A stretch of DNA of 64,000 nt from Pseudoxanthomonas dokdonensis (GCF_001431405.1 NZ_LDJL01000005.1:186001-250000), one strand, 5' to 3'. Positions 36,181 to 46,053 are shown, counted from the stretch's first letter. A program made the numbers and translations. Notes: generated from the sequence alone by a model not told the origin.

Positions 36181-37089
36181 TCAGGGATCGTTGGCCACAC
36201 CGTGCGGCACATGGCCGGCGGCGACGTGATGACGGGCGCTCTCGATGTTGTGCTGGGAGTCGTCGAAGAAGATGTCGGCACCGAAGGCTTCCAGGAACGG
36301 GCCTTTGTGGCGGCCACCGAGGAACAGCGCCTCGTCCAGACGCACGCCCCATTCGCGCAGGGTGCGGATGACCCGTTCGTGCGCCGGTGCCGAGCGCGCG
36401 GTCACCAGCGCGGTGCGGATCGGCGCCGCCTCGCCGCTGGGGAATGCCGCCTGCAACAGATGCAGCGCCGACAGGAAATTCTTGAACGGGCCGCCCGACA
36501 ATGGCTCCCTGGCGCGCTCACGCTCATGCCGTCCGAATGCCTCGACCCCCTGCTCGCGCGAGATGCGTTCGCTCTCGTCGCCAAAAATCACCGCGTCGCC
36601 ATCGAAGGCAATCCGCAGCTGGTCATGCCGCTGCTGTGGTGCACTGGCCGGCAGGATGGTCGCTGCGGCGACGCCGTGCTCCAGGCTGCGCCGCACCGAT
36701 TCCGGATTGGCTGACAGGAACAGATCGGTGCCGAACGGCCGCACGTATGGCCAGGTCGGTTCGCCGGCGGTGAAGGTCGCCCGGCTGATCGCCAGTTCGT
36801 AATGCTGGATCGAATTGAAGATGCGCAGACCGGTATCAGCGGAGTTGCGTGACAGCAGGATGACCTCGACCCGTGGCGCATCCGCCGGCGCACCGACGTT
36901 GAGCGCCAGCAGCTTGCGTACCACCGGGAAGGCGATGCCGGGGGCCAGCACATCGTCCTCGTGCTGGCGCTGGTAATCGCTGTAGGCGGTAATGCCCTCG
37001 GCTTCGAACAGCCGATGGCTTTCTTCCAGATCGAACAGGGCGCGCGATGTCACCGCGACGGTCAGCAAGCGGGGGGTGTTGTCAGCCAT
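36181..37089 (-). CDS. 5'-nucleotidase (NT5C1/cN-I type family)
   Basis: 302 residues from ATG 37089; no clear ribosome binding site. Family segments include TVAVTSRALFDLEESHRLFE, VVRKLLALN, VILLSRNSADTGLRIFNSIQ, RIAFDGDAVIFGDESE and FLGGRHKGPFLEAFGADIFFDDS. This haloacid dehalogenase-like family dephosphorylates nucleoside monophosphates. The N-terminal Asp of most HAD enzymes is represented by the DGDAVIFGD segment. It is convergent with the preceding + strand block. Confidence 0.9.
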   Translation of the reverse strand: MADNTPRLLTVAVTSRALFDLEESHRLFEAEGITAYSDYQRQHEDDVLAPGIAFPVVRKLLALNVGAPADAPRVEVILLSRNSADTGLRIFNSIQHYELAISRATFTAGEPTWPYVRPFGTDLFLSANPESVRRSLEHGVAAATILPASAPQQRHDQLRIAFDGDAVIFGDESERISREQGVEAFGRHERERAREPLSGGPFKNFLSALHLLQAAFPSGEAAPIRTALVTARSAPAHERVIRTLREWGVRLDEALFLGGRHKGPFLEAFGADIFFDDSQHNIESARHHVAAGHVPHGVANDP

Positions 37090-37210
37090 GCGTACAGTAT
37101 GGCGGTGCGGCCGCGCCGGCGCGAGCGGCCGCCCGGCGCAACCGTATCCTGCCGCGCCGCCGTGGTCGGATCCGCCGCTACGCTTGCGCACGCAGCGGGC
37201 CTACCGCGCC

Positions 37211-37702
37211 TCAGCCCTGGCCGCGCGAATCGACGATGAAGCGCGTGGCAGGCCCCAAGCGGTTGTCGTGGGTGACCGCGCGAGCCTCCACTTCCAGCCG
37301 GAACGGCTTCTGCTGTGATGGTGCGCTGTCGTTCCACATGAACAGGATGTTGTTGCGACGACTGTTGCCGACCACCGCGACCGGGCTGTCGGGAAACATC
37401 TCGGACGGCGCTTCACCCGATACCACCTTGAACACGAAGCCGACTTCGTCAACCTTGAAATCGCCACGTGGCCACAACAGGCGCACGCTCAGCAGGCCGA
37501 CGTCATCACAGCGGCCGATGCCCGCGCCAATGCCACGGGTGACGTTGGTGACTTCTATTTCCGGCGCCTCCAGCTCGCCGTCGCCGCTGTCCTGACTGTT
37601 GTCGACAATGGCAAACGGCTGCAGGCCCGTCTCCAATCCACACGCAGTCGCTTCCAGCACCGGTGCCAGCAGGCACAGTGCGGTCAGTATCAACCGTTTC
37701 AT
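37211..37702 (-). CDS. Exported protein of unknown function
   Basis: 163 residues from ATG 37702 with GGGAG at good spacing. Signal peptide residues 1-20 (LILTALCLLAPVLEATA), then CGLETGLQPFAIVDNSQDSG. The mature part looks like a beta-sandwich with two cysteines that could pair (Cys21 and the one in IGRCDDVG). No family recognised. It precedes the 5'-nucleotidase on the same strand with 121 bases between. Confidence 0.75.
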   Translation of the reverse strand: MKRLILTALCLLAPVLEATACGLETGLQPFAIVDNSQDSGDGELEAPEIEVTNVTRGIGAGIGRCDDVGLLSVRLLWPRGDFKVDEVGFVFKVVSGEAPSEMFPDSPVAVVGNSRRNNILFMWNDSAPSQQKPFRLEVEARAVTHDNRLGPATRFIVDSRGQG

Positions 37703-37894
37703 CTGCAACTCCCCTCTCCCGGCTGGCAAGGCCCTCCCCCGGCCAGTCCGCAGCCGGTTATAGCATCATCGGCCGGCGCATGCCGTGCGCCGCGTGGCAG
37801 GCTCGCGAATGCGTCTGCGTGGTTGGCGGCTGCAGTGGCAGCGGGTGACTGTGGAACAGAAGGCAGGACGGGCGCGATCCAGCGGCGTGGGCCG

Positions 37895-38665
37895 CTAGAC
37901 CATGAACTGCTCGCTGAGGATGCGCTCTTCCAGATTGTGTTCCGGATCGAACAGCAGCGTGACCATGCGGTCCTGCGATTCGCGAATGGTCACCTCGACT
38001 ACGTCGCGCACTTCATGCGAATCGGCGGTGGCGCTGACCGGACGCTTGTACGGATCCAGCACCCGGAACTTGATCTCGGTGTTGGCCTTGAGGATCGCGC
38101 CACGCCAGCGGCGCGGGCGGAACGGCGCAATCGGGGTCAATGCAATCGTGCGCGAACCCAATGGCAGGATCGGGCCATGCGCGGAGAAGTTGTAGGCGGT
38201 GCTGCCGGCGGGGGTCGCGGTCAGCACCCCGTCGCAGATCAATTCATCCAGCCGGGTCTGGCCATTGAGATCGATGCTGATGTGCGCGGCCTGCCGGGTC
38301 TGCCGCAGCAGCGACACTTCGTTGTAGGCCAGCGATGAAGTGCTGGTCCCCGACTCGGTCGATGCCAGCATTTCCAGCGGGCGCAGGTTGGCCGGTTCAG
38401 CGCCGGCAATGCGCTCGAGCAGATCGGCGTCACGGTACTGGTTCATCAGGAACCCGACCGTGCCCAGCTTCATCCCGTACACCGGCTTGCCGAGGTTGGC
38501 ATGCCGGTGCAATGTCTGCAGCATGAAACCGTCGCCACCCAGCGCGCACAACACGTCGGCCTGTTCCGGTTGATGACTGCCGTAACGCTCGGTCAGCAAC
38601 TGCAGCGCCCGCTGCGCTTCCTCGGCGGGGCTGGCAAAAAAAGCGATGTGCGGCGTCGTGCTCAT
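37895..38665 (-). CDS. nadK: NAD kinase
   Basis: 256 residues; CGGAGAA precedes the ATG. The nucleotide-binding signature GGDG is at residues 43-46 (catalytic Asp45), followed by GTVGFLMN and the NADP-binding core [21 protein letters not shown] with [10 protein letters not shown]. It phosphorylates NAD+ to NADP+. Somewhat shorter than the 292-residue E. coli enzyme, as in Xanthomonadaceae. Downstream of glutamate dehydrogenase, separated by two strong hairpins. Confidence 0.96.
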   Translation of the reverse strand: MSTTPHIAFFASPAEEAQRALQLLTERYGSHQPEQADVLCALGGDGFMLQTLHRHANLGKPVYGMKLGTVGFLMNQYRDADLLERIAGAEPANLRPLEMLASTESGTSTSSLAYNEVSLLRQTRQAAHISIDLNGQTRLDELICDGVLTATPAGSTAYNFSAHGPILPLGSRTIALTPIAPFRPRRWRGAILKANTEIKFRVLDPYKRPVSATADSHEVRDVVEVTIRESQDRMVTLLFDPEHNLEERILSEQFMV

Positions 38666-38775
38666 CCGGTTCTCCGTGCGATGGATACAGCATAGCGGTT
38701 GCCATGGCGAGGTGTCGCTTGCCGGCGGATGCCAGCCGCGGATGTGCAGATACCGCCGTCAGCTTCACAGACAGG

Positions 38776-38798
38776 ACGGCCCGCATCATGCGGGCCGT
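38776..38798. repeat. Perfect inverted repeat downstream of glutamate dehydrogenase
   Basis: ACGGCCCGCAT and ATGCGGGCCGT flank a single central base, giving an 11-base perfect stem. No T-run follows in either direction, so it is either a factor-independent terminator of weak type, an mRNA-stabilising hairpin or a REP element. Confidence 0.6.
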
Positions 38799-38810
38799 TG
38801 ACTGCAGGCT

Positions 38811-38838
38811 CGCCAGCCACGGACACCCGTGGCTGGCG
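38811..38838. repeat. Second strong hairpin downstream of glutamate dehydrogenase
   Basis: CGCCAGCCACGG (38811-38822) pairs with CCGTGGCTGGCG (38827-38838) around a four-base loop, a 12-base perfect stem 22 bases from the dehydrogenase stop. It again lacks a T-run. Confidence 0.65.
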
Positions 38839-38860
38839 ACGACGCGCCCAGGCCGCTGGC

Positions 38861-41800
38861 TCAGGCCTTGCTGGCCAGCTGGGCCAGGCGCTGCACGGCC
38901 ACCGATGCGGTCGGATAGTCCAGGCTCTTCTGCGCGGCCACTTCATCCAGCATCTGCAGGGTAAAGCGCAGGCCAGGCTCGTCGCGTTGCATCCACTGGT
39001 GGACCTTGGCTTCGGCGCTGTTACCGGGCATCTTCAACACCTGTCCGGTCAGCGTGCGCTGGTGGCTGGCCAGTTCATCGCGCAACACGCCACGTGCCAC
39101 CGCATGCCAGCGGCCATCCACCTGCAAGGCCTCGATCTGAGCCAGCAACCACGGCAGGTGCAGCGCCTCGCCCAGACGATAGTGGACCTTCGACACTTCG
39201 ACCGGCTTGAGCTTGCGCTCGCGTGCCAGTTCGATGATGTCGCAGGAAGGCTCCAGGTACGGTAGCGCCGCCAGTTGTCCAGCCAGGCCGACCGGCAGGC
39301 CCTTGCGCTTCCAGGTCGCCAGGCTGGCGTCGTAGGTCGGGCGCAGCGAGTCCGGCAGCACGCCTTCGGCGGCACGGATTTCATTGAAACCGTCGTGATA
39401 ACGGTCGACCGCGGTGGCAATCGCCGGAATCGGCCCCTGCCGGGTCAGCAGCCAGCGGGTGAAGGTGCGCTGGACCTGCCAGATGGTCTGCAAGGCATCG
39501 ATCTGCACCGACTCGGGCACCTTGCCATCAAGCGCATCGATCTGCGTCCACAGCTCGCGTGCATCCAGCGTTTCGCGGGTGATGGTGAAAGCCTTGGCCA
39601 CTTCGGCCGGGGTCCGGCCGGTGTCTTCCTGCATGCGCAGCAGGAAGGTCGCGCCCATCCGGTTGATGGTGGTGTTGGTCACCGCCGTGGCGATGATCTC
39701 GCGCTTCAGCCGGTGATTCTCCATTTCATTGGCGTACTTCTTCTGCAACGGCTTGGGGAAATAGCGCTGCAGTTCCTTGGACAGGTACGGATCTTCCGGA
39801 ATGTCCGATTCCAGCAGTTGCTGGAACGCCACCAGCTTGGAGTACGACAACAGCACCGACAGCTCCGGCCGGGTCATGCCGAGGCCACGCGACTTGCGTT
39901 CGGCCAGTTCGGTGTCCGAAGGCAGGAATTCGATCTGCCGGTCCAGCAGCCCCTGTGATTCCAGGGTCTGGATGAAGTGCTGCTTGGAGCCCAGTCGCGA
40001 TGCACTCATCCGCTCCATCAGGCTCAGCGCCTGGTTCTGGCGGTAGTTGTCCCACAGCACCAGTTCGCCGACTTCATTGGTCATGTCGGCGAGCAGCTTG
40101 TTGCGTGCCGGCTGGGTCAGCTTTTTCGCCTGGACCACGCCATTCAGCAGGATCTTGATGTTGACCTCGTGATCCGAGGTGTCGACACCGGCCGAGTTGT
40201 CGATGAAGTCGGTGTTGAGCAGCACGCCCTGCTGGGCGGCCTCGATGCGACCCAGCTGGGTCAGGCCGAGATTGCCACCCTCGCCTACCACCTTGCAGCG
40301 CAGGTCACGGCCATTGACGCGCAGACCGTTGTTGGCGCGGTCGCCGACATCGGCATGGCTCTCGCCGACAGCCTTGACGTAGGTGCCGATGCCACCGTTC
40401 CACAACAGGTCGACCGGCGACTTGAGGATTGCACTCATCAGTTCGTTCGGGGTCATCGTGCTGACGCCTTCGGCGATATCCAGCGCCTCGCGGATCTGCG
40501 GGGTGATGTCGATCGATTTCAGCGAGCGCGGATAGACGCCACCGCCCTTGGAAATCAGCTTGCTGTCGTAGTCGGCCCAGCTGGAGCGCGGCAGCGCGAA
40601 CAGGCGCTGGCGTTCCTTGAAGGTACGCGCGGCATCCGGATTCGGATCCAGGAAGATGTGGCGATGATCGAAGGCCGCCACCAGGCGGATGTGTTCGGAC
40701 AGCAGCATGCCGTTGCCGAACACGTCGCCGGACATGTCGCCGATGCCGACCGCGGTGAAATCCTGGCTCTGGCTGTCACGGCCCATGGCCCGGAAATGCC
40801 GCTTGACCGACTCCCACGCACCGCGTGCGGTAATGCCCATGCCCTTGTGGTCGTAACCGACCGAACCGCCGGAGGCGAAGGCATCGCCGAGCCAGAAGTT
40901 GTGATCAATGGCCAGGCCATTGGCGATGTCGGAGAAAGTGGCGGTGCCCTTGTCGGCCGCGACCACCAGGTACGGGTCGTCCTGATCGTGGCGGACCACG
41001 TTCTGCGGCGGCACGATCTTGCCGTCGACGATGTTGTCGGTGATGTCCAGCAGGCCCTGGATGAACAATTTGTAGCAGGCGATGCCTTCGGCCAGCACCG
41101 CGTCGCGGTCGCCGGTCAGCGGTGGTCGCTTGACGAAGAAGCCGCCCTTGGCACCGACCGGCACGATCACCGTGTTCTTGACCATCTGCGCCTTGACCAG
41201 GCCCAGCACTTCGGTGCGGAAGTCTTCGCGGCGATCCGACCAGCGCAGGCCGCCACGGGCGACCGGACCGAAGCGCAGGTGCACGCCTTCGACCCGTGGC
41301 CCGTAGACGAAGATTTCGCGGTAGGGACGTGGCTTGGGCAGGTCCGGCACCTGAGCCGAATCGAACTTGAAACTGATCGTCTGCGCCGGCTGGCCGTGTG
41401 CGTCGCGCTGGTAGTAGCTGGTCCGCAGGGTTGCTTCCATCGCGCCCATGAACCCGCGCAGGATGCGGTCGTCGTCCAGGCTCGATACCCGATCCATCAG
41501 TTTCAGCAGCACCCGGTGGGTGACGCTGGCCTGCTGTTCGCGGCTGCCTTCACGTGCGTCCAGCACTTCCTGCAGGGCCTTGCGGGTGACGTCGTCACCA
41601 TCGGCCAACGCGCGCAGCTGCTGCGCGAAGCGTTCGCGTCCGGCCTGGATCTCGGCCTTGCTTTCGCGCCCGACGGCCGGGTCGAAGCGTGCCTCGAACA
41701 GCTCGATCAACAGCCGCGCCAGCAACGGATAACGGTTGAGGGTTTCCTCGATATAGCTCTGCGAGAACGGCACCCCGGTCTGCAGCAGGTACTTGCAGTA

Positions 41801-43978
41801 GCCACGCAACAGCGCGATCTGGCGCCAGCTCAGGCCAGCGGCCAGCACCAGCCGGTTGAAACCATCGTTCTCGGCATTGCCGTGCCAGATGTTGGCGAAT
41901 GCTTCCTCGAAAATGCCGCTGATGCGCTCGACGTCGAACTCGCCGTTGGCCGCCTGCACCTCGAACTGCTGGATGTAGGCCACTTCGCCGTTGGCTTCCA
42001 GCCGGTACGGATGTTCGGAAATGACCCGCAGGCCCATGTTCTCCATCATCGGCAACGCATCGGACAGGGCGATGTCGGCTGCCTGGCGGTACAGGTTGAG
42101 GCGCAGGTTGCCTTCGCCGGCGCGCGGCCGCGAGGCGCTGTGCAGGCTCAGGCGCAGATCCTCGGGCCCGCTCAGGGCGCTCAGATTCTGGACATCGTTG
42201 GCCGCCAGTTCGGCGGACACGGTTTCGATGTAGCCAGCCGGCAGGGCGCGACCGAAATGGTTGGTCAGCTTCAGCCCTTCGGACTCGCCATGGCGGCTGA
42301 TCAGGGTTTCGCGCAGATCGTCCTGCCAGTTGCGCAGCAGATGGGCCAGTTCGCTTTCGAGCTGGGCGATGTCGACCGCGACGCGCTCGCCATCCTTCGG
42401 CCGGATGGTCACATGCAGCTGCGCCAGCGGTGACTCGCCCAGCTGCACGTTGGTATCGACGTATTCGCCGTGCAGTTCCTTCTTCAGCAGCGCTTCGATG
42501 CGCAGGCGTACGTCGGTATTGAAGCGTTCGCGCGGGATGTACACCAGCGCCGAGAAGAAGCGGCCGTAGCGGTCGCTGCGCAGGAACAGTTTGCTGCGCA
42601 CGCGTTCCTGCAGACCGAGGATGCCCATCGCGGTGCGGGTCAGTTCTTCAGCCGAGGACTGGAACAGCTCCTCGCGCGGCAACGTCTCCAGGATGTGCCG
42701 CAGCGCCTTGCCGCTGTGGCTGCTGGGCGACAGGCCGGACTGGCGCATCACGTGTTCGTGGCGCTCGCGCACCATCGGGATTTCCCACGGCCGGCGGTTG
42801 TAGGCGCTGGAGGTATACAGGCCGATGAAACGCTGCTCGGCAATCGGGGTGCCCTTGGCGTCGAATTCGAGCACGCCGATGTAATCCATGTTGCCCGGGC
42901 GGTGCACGCTGGAGCGATGGTTGGTCTTGGTCAGGATCAACGCGTCCAGGGTGTTGGACTTTGACAGCTGGTGCGCGGCCAGGGTCTTGACGCTGCGCGG
43001 CGCGCCGGCGTCCTTGTCGCGCAGCAGGCCCAGCCCGGTGTCATCGACCGCCTTGAGGATGCCTTCGCCGCTGCCCTTCTCGACCCGGTATTCGCGATAG
43101 CCGAAGAAAGTGAAGTGATCGTTGGCCGCCCAGCGCAGGAATTCCTGCGCCTCGTGCCGGCCGCTGTCGCTGACCGGCAGCCGCCGGGTGGCCAGATCAT
43201 CGGCCAACGCCAGCATCTTCTCGCGCATCGGACCCCAGTCGCGGACGATCGCCCGCACCTGCTGCAACACCTCGGCGATACGCTTCTCGATCGAGGCCAT
43301 GTCGGCGGCGGCCTGGCGGTCCACTTCCAGCAGCATCATCGACTCCGGCTTGCCTTCGCCGATGGCCTGGATGCGGCCGGCCTTGTCGCGTTGCACGCGC
43401 ACCAGCGGATGGCCGAGCACGTGGATGCCAATGCCCATGTCGGCCAGCGCCATGCTGACCGAATCGACCAGGAACGGCATGTCGTCGTTGACGATCTGCA
43501 CCACTGTATGCGGCGACTCCCAGCCGTCCTGCTTCAGGCTCGGGTTGAACACCCGTACATTGGCGGCGCCGGGCTTGCGCACCCTGGCAAAGGCCAGCAT
43601 CTCGCTGGCGATGGCTGCCCAGCTCTGCGGCGGGTGATTGGGGTATTCGTCGTCTTCCATGCGCTTGTAGAACGACGTGGTGAACGCTTTTGCTTCTTCC
43701 TGGCGCGCGGCCGGCACGATCTTGCGCAGCTCGGCCAGGATCGGGTCGAGCGAGAAGCCGGTCGAGCGATCAACGGCATCGTTGACCTTCAAGGTCCTGG
43801 CCTGCTGAGTGGTAGTTAAATGGCCTGCTCGTGGCGGCTTCGAAACCTTGGCTGCCGGCTTCGCGGATGACGATTTTGCGGTCTTCGCCTTGGCCGGCGC
43901 GGCGTTCCTTGCGGGGGTGCTTGATGAGGTCTTGGAGGGTTTTTTTACAGGCTTTTTGGTGTTGCGGGCAGCGTTCAT
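38861..43978 (-). CDS. NAD-specific glutamate dehydrogenase, giant (GDH-180-type) class
   Basis: 1,705 residues from ATG 43978; an in-frame TTG nine bases upstream is an alternative. The first ~65 residues are Lys/Ala/Pro/Ser-rich and look disordered. An N-terminal regulatory region with ACT-like segments (about 95-700) precedes the catalytic core, which shows LRFGPVARGGLRWSDRREDF, LVKAQMVKNTVIVPVGAKGG and DMSGDVFGNGMLLSEHIRLV. A long C-terminal helical domain completes it. It oxidatively deaminates glutamate to 2-oxoglutarate with NAD+, mainly for amino acid catabolism. It could draw on amino groups from pathways such as the one at 22.9-33.1 kb. Confidence 0.97.
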   Translation of the reverse strand: MNAARNTKKPVKKPSKTSSSTPARNAAPAKAKTAKSSSAKPAAKVSKPPRAGHLTTTQQARTLKVNDAVDRSTGFSLDPILAELRKIVPAARQEEAKAFTTSFYKRMEDDEYPNHPPQSWAAIASEMLAFARVRKPGAANVRVFNPSLKQDGWESPHTVVQIVNDDMPFLVDSVSMALADMGIGIHVLGHPLVRVQRDKAGRIQAIGEGKPESMMLLEVDRQAAADMASIEKRIAEVLQQVRAIVRDWGPMREKMLALADDLATRRLPVSDSGRHEAQEFLRWAANDHFTFFGYREYRVEKGSGEGILKAVDDTGLGLLRDKDAGAPRSVKTLAAHQLSKSNTLDALILTKTNHRSSVHRPGNMDYIGVLEFDAKGTPIAEQRFIGLYTSSAYNRRPWEIPMVRERHEHVMRQSGLSPSSHSGKALRHILETLPREELFQSSAEELTRTAMGILGLQERVRSKLFLRSDRYGRFFSALVYIPRERFNTDVRLRIEALLKKELHGEYVDTNVQLGESPLAQLHVTIRPKDGERVAVDIAQLESELAHLLRNWQDDLRETLISRHGESEGLKLTNHFGRALPAGYIETVSAELAANDVQNLSALSGPEDLRLSLHSASRPRAGEGNLRLNLYRQAADIALSDALPMMENMGLRVISEHPYRLEANGEVAYIQQFEVQAANGEFDVERISGIFEEAFANIWHGNAENDGFNRLVLAAGLSWRQIALLRGYCKYLLQTGVPFSQSYIEETLNRYPLLARLLIELFEARFDPAVGRESKAEIQAGRERFAQQLRALADGDDVTRKALQEVLDAREGSREQQASVTHRVLLKLMDRVSSLDDDRILRGFMGAMEATLRTSYYQRDAHGQPAQTISFKFDSAQVPDLPKPRPYREIFVYGPRVEGVHLRFGPVARGGLRWSDRREDFRTEVLGLVKAQMVKNTVIVPVGAKGGFFVKRPPLTGDRDAVLAEGIACYKLFIQGLLDITDNIVDGKIVPPQNVVRHDQDDPYLVVAADKGTATFSDIANGLAIDHNFWLGDAFASGGSVGYDHKGMGITARGAWESVKRHFRAMGRDSQSQDFTAVGIGDMSGDVFGNGMLLSEHIRLVAAFDHRHIFLDPNPDAARTFKERQRLFALPRSSWADYDSKLISKGGGVYPRSLKSIDITPQIREALDIAEGVSTMTPNELMSAILKSPVDLLWNGGIGTYVKAVGESHADVGDRANNGLRVNGRDLRCKVVGEGGNLGLTQLGRIEAAQQGVLLNTDFIDNSAGVDTSDHEVNIKILLNGVVQAKKLTQPARNKLLADMTNEVGELVLWDNYRQNQALSLMERMSASRLGSKQHFIQTLESQGLLDRQIEFLPSDTELAERKSRGLGMTRPELSVLLSYSKLVAFQQLLESDIPEDPYLSKELQRYFPKPLQKKYANEMENHRLKREIIATAVTNTTINRMGATFLLRMQEDTGRTPAEVAKAFTITRETLDARELWTQIDALDGKVPESVQIDALQTIWQVQRTFTRWLLTRQGPIPAIATAVDRYHDGFNEIRAAEGVLPDSLRPTYDASLATWKRKGLPVGLAGQLAALPYLEPSCDIIELARERKLKPVEVSKVHYRLGEALHLPWLLAQIEALQVDGRWHAVARGVLRDELASHQRTLTGQVLKMPGNSAEAKVHQWMQRDEPGLRFTLQMLDEVAAQKSLDYPTASVAVQRLAQLASKA

Positions 43979-44005
43979 GCAGGCCAATGCTCAACAGGTT
44001 CGAAG

Positions 44006-44049
44006 ACAATGTTTCATTGTACTGCCGCGCGCCATGACAACACTTGTTG
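44006..44049. promoter_or_regulatory. Two palindromes in the glutamate dehydrogenase promoter region
   Basis: ACAAT-GTTTC-ATTGT (44006-44020) and CAACA-CT-TGTTG (44038-44049) lie 28-71 bases before the dehydrogenase start. On the - strand the first overlaps TACAAT (44021-44016), a good -10 candidate. They are candidate operators; the protein that binds them is unknown. Confidence 0.4.
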
Positions 44050-44165
44050 CGCGGCGTCATGAAACCTCGCCGCAGCGACTCTGGACGACGACTTCCGGCA
44101 CATCCGGTCGGACCCTTCGTTTGTGCACAGTTGGCCCGGTTTGCATAGCTAGGCAGAATCTGAAC

Positions 44166-44181
44166 TGGACGGTATAGTCCA
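44166..44181. promoter_or_regulatory. Candidate TetR operator before the efflux operon
   Basis: TGGAC (44166-44170) and GTCCA (44177-44181) form an inverted repeat with a six-base spacer containing TATAGT-like sequence (44173-44178). The site lies 8 bases before the TetR start, as expected for autorepression. Confidence 0.5.
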
Positions 44182-44188
44182 ACCCGCC

Positions 44189-44803
44189 ATGAGTAGCCCC
44201 GAACGGACCAGTTCTTCCGATGCACGCCGCGCGCGCGTGGAAGATGCCGTGCGCGGGCTGTTGGCCGAACAGGGCTTCCGCATCAGCATGGAGGCCGTCG
44301 CCGCGCGCGTCGGCTGCTCCAAGCAGACCCTGTACAACCAATATGGCAGCAAGCAGGAACTGCTGCGCCAGGTCATCGAATCGCACCTGGGCCAGGCGAC
44401 CGGGCCCCTGGCCCAGCGCCAGGATGACCCGGCGACCGCGCTGATGGCCTTCGCCGAACAGCACCTCAACCATCTCTGCGACCCCTGGACCGTGGCCACT
44501 GGCCAGCTGATGTGTGCCGAAGCACACCAGTTCCCGGAGATGGCACAAGCGGTATTCCACGATAGTTGCGATAATCTGACCAACAAGCTCGCTGCATGGT
44601 TTGCGCGGGCGATGGACAAGCAGTTGCTGCGCCGGGCCGATCCCCAGATGACCGCCGAACTGTTCCTGGGGATGGTCGTGGGCCTCGACTTCGACCGCCA
44701 GCGTTTCAAGGTTCCGCATCGCGATACCCATCTCAAGCGTCAACGATGGGCGCAGTTCGCCGTTGACAATTTCCTGCGTGCGTTTGCTCCCGTGTCCAAC
44801 TGA
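44189..44803 (+). CDS. TetR-family repressor of the RND efflux genes
   Basis: 204 residues. The N-terminal helix-turn-helix is ISMEAVAARVGCSKQTLYNQYGSKQELL, split over residues about 33-60; the C-terminal domain has the AefR/AcrR-like segments ATALMAFAEQHLNHLCDP and MTAELFLGMVVGLDFDRQRF. It lies 62 bases upstream of and in the same direction as the efflux pair, and a palindrome overlaps its own promoter region, so local repression relieved by a drug or metabolite is likely. Confidence 0.92.
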   Translation: MSSPERTSSSDARRARVEDAVRGLLAEQGFRISMEAVAARVGCSKQTLYNQYGSKQELLRQVIESHLGQATGPLAQRQDDPATALMAFAEQHLNHLCDPWTVATGQLMCAEAHQFPEMAQAVFHDSCDNLTNKLAAWFARAMDKQLLRRADPQMTAELFLGMVVGLDFDRQRFKVPHRDTHLKRQRWAQFAVDNFLRAFAPVSN

Positions 44804-44865
44804 CGGGCCGCAGCCACCCACATCCACCGTATTCCTCTGGCACTTCCCGAAACGGAGCTTCCCTC

Positions 44866-46041
44866 ATGACCGCCCCACTCCGCACCCTCTTCCTCAGCGT
44901 CGCCGTCGCCACCGCGCTGGCTGCCTGCAGCAAGCCCGAGCAACAGACACCGCCGCCACCCGAAGTGGGTGTGATCAAGGCCAGTCCGCAGGCGGTTCCG
45001 CTGCAGCGCGATCTGGTCGGACGCCTGGCCGCTTATCGCAGCTCCGACGTGCGCGCACGGGTACCGGGCGTACTGCTGAAGCGGGTCTATGAGGAAGGCA
45101 GCCTGGTCAAGGAAGGCCAACTGCTGTTCAAGATCGACCCGGCACCGTTGCAGGCCTCGCTCAGTGGCGCCCAGGCCAACCTGGCCTCGGCCGAAGCCAC
45201 CTACGCCAACGCCCGCATCGCCGCCACCCGTGCGCGTGAACTGGCGCCGCAGCAATATGTATCACGCTCGGATCTGGACAATGCCGAAGCCGCCGAGCGC
45301 AGTGCCGCGGCCGCCGTGCAGCAGGCCCGCTCGACCGTGGCCAATGCCCGCATCAGCCTGGGCTACGCCGACGTGGTGGCACCGATCTCCGGTCGCGCCG
45401 GCAAGCAGCAGGTCACCGAGGGCGCACTGGTCGGCGAAGGCGCGGCCACGCTGCTGACCACGGTCGATCAGATTGACCCGCTGTACGTCAACTTCTCGCT
45501 CAGCGTCAGCGAACTGGAAGCCCTGCGCCGTGCGCAGAGTGCCGGCGGCGTGACCCTGAGCGGTGATGGCGAAAGCAGGATCGAAGTGCTGCTGTCCGAC
45601 GGCAGCGTGTACCCGCAGCCGGGCACGCTGGACTTCTCCGACACCATCGTCGACCCGTCCACCGGCGCCATCTCGCTGCGCGCGACCCTGCCCAACCCGG
45701 ACCACCTGCTGTTCCCGGGCATGTTCGTGACCCTCAAGGCCACCCTCGGCGAACGCAAGAACGCCTTCCTGATCCCGCAGCAGGCGATCCAGCGCGACGC
45801 CGCCGGCGCCTATGCGCTGGTGGTCGGTGCCGATGGCAAGGTGGCGCGCAAGAACGTGGAAACGCAGGGCGCCCAGGACGGCAAATGGCTGATCACCAGC
45901 GGCCTGGCCGCGGGCGACCAGATCATCGTGTCCGGCCTGCAGAAGAGCAAGGAAGGCGGCCAGGTCAAGCCGGCTCCGTGGAATCCGGATGCTGGCAAGG
46001 GCCAGCCCGCCAAACCCGCCGCCGCGCCCAAGCAGTCCTAA
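44866..46041 (+). CDS. RND efflux periplasmic adaptor lipoprotein (AcrA/MexA type)
   Basis: 391 residues. The lipobox ALAAC places the lipidated Cys at 21. Barrel-sandwich halves (VRARVPGVLLKRVYEEGSLV and LGYADVVAPISGRAGK) flank an alpha hairpin (about 95-170), then the beta-barrel domain and a membrane-proximal domain. The Pro/Ala/Lys-rich C-terminus is disordered. It links the inner-membrane pump to an outer-membrane channel. Twelve bases before the pump gene. Confidence 0.96.
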   Translation: MTAPLRTLFLSVAVATALAACSKPEQQTPPPPEVGVIKASPQAVPLQRDLVGRLAAYRSSDVRARVPGVLLKRVYEEGSLVKEGQLLFKIDPAPLQASLSGAQANLASAEATYANARIAATRARELAPQQYVSRSDLDNAEAAERSAAAAVQQARSTVANARISLGYADVVAPISGRAGKQQVTEGALVGEGAATLLTTVDQIDPLYVNFSLSVSELEALRRAQSAGGVTLSGDGESRIEVLLSDGSVYPQPGTLDFSDTIVDPSTGAISLRATLPNPDHLLFPGMFVTLKATLGERKNAFLIPQQAIQRDAAGAYALVVGADGKVARKNVETQGAQDGKWLITSGLAAGDQIIVSGLQKSKEGGQVKPAPWNPDAGKGQPAKPAAAPKQS

Positions 46042-46053
46042 AGGAATCGCGTC

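Noticed and set aside
39977-42433. Open frame of 818 codons opposite glutamate dehydrogenase
   Set aside because: No motif or start signal; the - strand product is an unambiguous enzyme.
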